Origin: Comamonadaceae bacterium
GTDB lineage: Bacteria; Pseudomonadota; Gammaproteobacteria; Burkholderiales; Burkholderiaceae_C
DNA length: 8,480 bases
NCBI GenBank assembly: GCA_947460165.1
Contig: CANHKH010000126.1
Coordinates: forward strand, 1-8,480
Direction: 5' to 3'
Shown: piece by piece, positions 6,948 to 8,480 of the stretch
Layout of the letters: each line of letters begins with the position of its first letter
Numbering within the stretch: the stretch's first letter is position 1
The notes under the pieces: generated by a model
Seen by the model: only the letters and a program-made list of their open reading frames with translations
What the model was told of the DNA's origin: nothing
The model's database searches: none
Translations under genes and position numbers: made by a program

Positions 6948-8081
6948 ATGGGTGAGGATCAGCAAAAAATATTGAACCGGCCGGCGTCCTTGCGCCAGAC
7001 CTCTGCCTTGGCCGGCGCCAGCTTGCGCCCCACCATGAACACAGAAACTTTTGGCAAAACCTTGCTCGAGCTGTACCGCTTGGCCCACATGGCGCCTATG
7101 CAGCATTTCCAGCGCCTGGCGCTGGACGCGGTCAGCGCCCGCTTTGACTTTGACGCCGCCTGGTGGGGCATGGCCTCGCAGCCGTCCACGGGCGAGCTGG
7201 AAATCAACGCCTCCTTGCCCTACCACCTGCCCGATTTTTACCCCAGCCTTTGGGACGACATCAAAGAAGAAGACACCATCGCCGACGCCGTCATGGCCGC
7301 GCCCGGCTCCACCGTCAACTTTGGCCGCAAGGCCTTGCTGGCCTCGCCGGGTTTGGCGTCCCTCATGACGCGCTTTGGCATCACCAGCTGCCTGTGCACT
7401 GTCACGCTGCTGCCCGAACTCAAGCTCATGGCTTTTTTGTCGGTTTACCGCATGGAGGGCAAACCCGCTTTCACAGAGCACGAGCGGCGCACCATGCAGC
7501 TGCTGATGCCGCACCTGACCTCGGCGCTGAGTTCGAACTGGCTGCTGCACTTGGAGCGCGTGCGCGCCAAGCGCAGCGCGGGCCGGGCCTGCCTGGGCGT
7601 GGTCGATCATCGCGGCATGCTCTACGTGGCCGACCAGTCGCTGACCGCCGGCCTGCGCCTGGAGTGGCCGCAATGGAGCGGCCCATTGCTGCCCGAGCCC
7701 CTGATCCGCCATTTGCAGGCCGGCACGGCCTACCAGGGCAAGCGCTTGAGCGTGCGCCTGCACGAGGCCGGTGAATTGCTGCTGCTGGACCTGCGCCCCG
7801 TGCCTGCCAGCGGGCGCTTGTCTCCGCGCGAATCGGACATTGCCCACCGCTTCTCAGAAGGCGCCAGCTACAAGGAAATTGCCCGCGACCTAGGCATCGC
7901 CCCCGCCACCGCCCGCCACCACCTGCGCGAGATCTACCGCAAGCTGGAGGTCTCTGACAAAGCCGCTCTGGCGCACAAAATCATGGCCACCGATGCGGGG
8001 GAGCTGGATGTGGAAGGGGTGAGTTTGTTTGAGGAGTTGCCGGGGGCGGCGATGAATTTTGGGCAGTTGCCGGTGGGGTGA
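6948..8081 (+). CDS. LuxR-type helix-turn-helix transcriptional regulator
   Basis: DNA-binding regulator of 377 aa with a C-terminal LuxR/GerE-type HTH at about residues 289-345: LSPRESDIAHRFSEGASYKEIA, then a recognition helix around PATARHHLREIYRKL. The N-terminal ~180 residues look like a GAF-type sensor (FDFDAAWWG, then ITSCLCTVTL and FLSVYRMEGKPAFTEHE). A shorter PAS-like stretch (GVVDHRGMLYVAD) links it to the HTH. No receiver-domain motif is seen, so it is probably not a classical two-component response regulator. A tail of about 32 residues follows the HTH. The start at 6948 is preferred because AAGG lies about ten bases upstream. An ATG at 7035 would give 348 aa but has no visible ribosome site. 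It lies 40 bases after the dimethylformamidase gene with no terminator between them. I infer that it controls this operon; its ligand is unknown. Confidence 0.88.
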   Translation: MGEDQQKILNRPASLRQTSALAGASLRPTMNTETFGKTLLELYRLAHMAPMQHFQRLALDAVSARFDFDAAWWGMASQPSTGELEINASLPYHLPDFYPSLWDDIKEEDTIADAVMAAPGSTVNFGRKALLASPGLASLMTRFGITSCLCTVTLLPELKLMAFLSVYRMEGKPAFTEHERRTMQLLMPHLTSALSSNWLLHLERVRAKRSAGRACLGVVDHRGMLYVADQSLTAGLRLEWPQWSGPLLPEPLIRHLQAGTAYQGKRLSVRLHEAGELLLLDLRPVPASGRLSPRESDIAHRFSEGASYKEIARDLGIAPATARHHLREIYRKLEVSDKAALAHKIMATDAGELDVEGVSLFEELPGAAMNFGQLPVG

Positions 8082-8099
8082 ATCGGTCCCCGAATGCCT

Positions 8100-8120
8100 C
8101 CCTCCCCCTCTGGGGGAGGG
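8100..8120 (+). terminator. GC-rich hairpin downstream of the LuxR-type gene
   Basis: CCCTCCCCC pairs perfectly with GGGGGAGGG around a TCT loop, giving a 9-base-pair stem 18 bases after the regulator's stop. No run of T follows, so it does not qualify as a classical intrinsic terminator. It could stall polymerase or protect the 3' end of the transcript. Confidence 0.4.
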
Positions 8121-8177
8121 CGGGGTGGGGGCATCGCGTGGCACGGTGTGTGTCCTCACGCGTGCCCCTCACCCCAA

Positions 8178-8200
8178 CCCTCTCCCCAGAGGGGCGAGGG
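8178..8200 (-). terminator. GC-rich hairpin downstream of the acyl-CoA synthetase gene
   Basis: CCCTCTCCCC pairs with GGGGCGAGGG around an AGA loop, with one T/C mismatch in a ten-position stem. It lies just past the stop codon of the minus-strand gene. As with its partner, no T-run follows in the direction of transcription, so termination is only possible, not shown. Confidence 0.35.
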
Positions 8201-8206
8201 AGCCAT

Positions 8207-8480
8207 TCACGCCACGCTCATTCCCAACTCCCTCACCATCACCTCCCGCATCACAAACTTCTGCGGCTTGCCCGTCACGGTCACGGGCAGCTCGTCCACA
8301 AAGCGGATGTAGCGCGGCGTTTTGTAGTGCGCGATGTGTTCGCGGCAAAAAGCGCGGATCTCGTCCTCGCTGCACACCTGCCCGGGCTTGGCCACGATCC
8401 AGGCGCACAGCTCCTCGCCGTAGCGCTGGTCGGGCACGCCAAAGACCTGCACCGCCGCCACTTTGGGGTGGCGGAACAAA
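8207..8480 (-). CDS. AMP-dependent acyl-CoA synthetase, C-terminal end (rest lies beyond the window)
   Basis: The last 90 codons of an acyl-CoA ligase of the adenylate-forming superfamily, which activates a carboxylic acid with ATP and then forms the CoA thioester. The visible part is the mobile C-terminal domain. It shows FRHPKVAAVQVFGVPDQRYGEE, the hinge-distal KPG..CSEDEIRAF segment, HYKTPRYIRFVDELP, and the A10 motif TVTGKPQK, whose final lysine is the catalytic residue of the adenylation half-reaction. The frame is open through the right edge; the TTG near 8477 reads as an internal leucine. The carboxylate substrate cannot be deduced from this fragment; FadD-like medium-chain ligases are the nearest style. 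It is transcribed toward the dimethylformamidase block and has no evident link to it. Confidence 0.9.
   Translation of the reverse strand, partial: LFRHPKVAAVQVFGVPDQRYGEELCAWIVAKPGQVCSEDEIRAFCREHIAHYKTPRYIRFVDELPVTVTGKPQKFVMREVMVRELGMSVA

Larger units (their letters stand above)
8091..8208. repeat. Inverted pair of GC-rich hairpin repeats (REP/BIME-like) between convergent genes
   Basis: Two imperfect copies of a roughly 50-base element face each other: 8091-8140 and 8157-8208, separated by 16 bases. The reverse complement of the first copy aligns to the second from the CACGCG at 8157 through CCATTC at the right edge, with a few single-base gaps and mismatches. Each copy also contains its own hairpin. 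Such paired palindromes resemble REP doublets. The position, between a plus-strand gene ending at 8081 and a minus-strand gene ending at 8207, suits transcript protection or two-way termination (inference). The right edge overlaps the stop codon of the minus-strand gene. Confidence 0.75.

Noticed and set aside
8094..8312. Small plus-strand open frame across the intergenic repeat
   Set aside because: It is made of translated repeat and antisense acyl-CoA synthetase sequence, with low-complexity Ser/Gly/Pro content and no ribosome site.

Overview
The window is very GC-rich, with strong G/C bias at third codon positions. Genes are packed end to end with overlapping start and stop codons. Protein styles and the GC-rich palindromic intergenic repeat suggest a betaproteobacterium, probably in the Comamonadaceae (Acidovorax/Hydrogenophaga/Polaromonas-like). 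That placement comes from general resemblance and was not checked by a search.

Layout: Positions 1-6907 hold one plus-strand operon-like block. It begins inside a periplasmic amide/urea/branched-chain-amino-acid type substrate-binding protein (1-738). It continues with the two ATPases of the same ABC importer (LivG-like 749-1477, LivF-like 1477-2160) and the two permeases (LivH-like 2160-3044, LivM-like from 3041). The reading frame of the second permease does not stop after its last membrane helix. It runs on into a domain recognised as the small (alpha) subunit of N,N-dimethylformamidase and ends at 4582. Six bases later comes the large (beta) catalytic subunit of the same enzyme (4589-6907), with the residues expected for its mononuclear iron centre. 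A LuxR-type regulator follows after 40 bases (6948-8081). A 125-base intergenic stretch then carries a pair of inverted, hairpin-forming repeats. The window closes with the C-terminal end of a convergent minus-strand acyl-CoA synthetase (8207-8480).

Working model (inference): the importer brings a small amide, DMF or a relative, into the cell. The dimethylformamidase hydrolyses it in the cytoplasm; for DMF the products are dimethylamine and formate. The LuxR-type protein controls the block. The most striking point is the in-frame fusion of the LivM-type permease to the dimethylformamidase small subunit, which could tether the hydrolase to the inner face of its own transporter. A strong Shine-Dalgarno-like sequence just before an in-frame ATG could also release the small subunit as a free protein. 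No RNA genes, CRISPR arrays, insertion sequences or tRNAs were seen.
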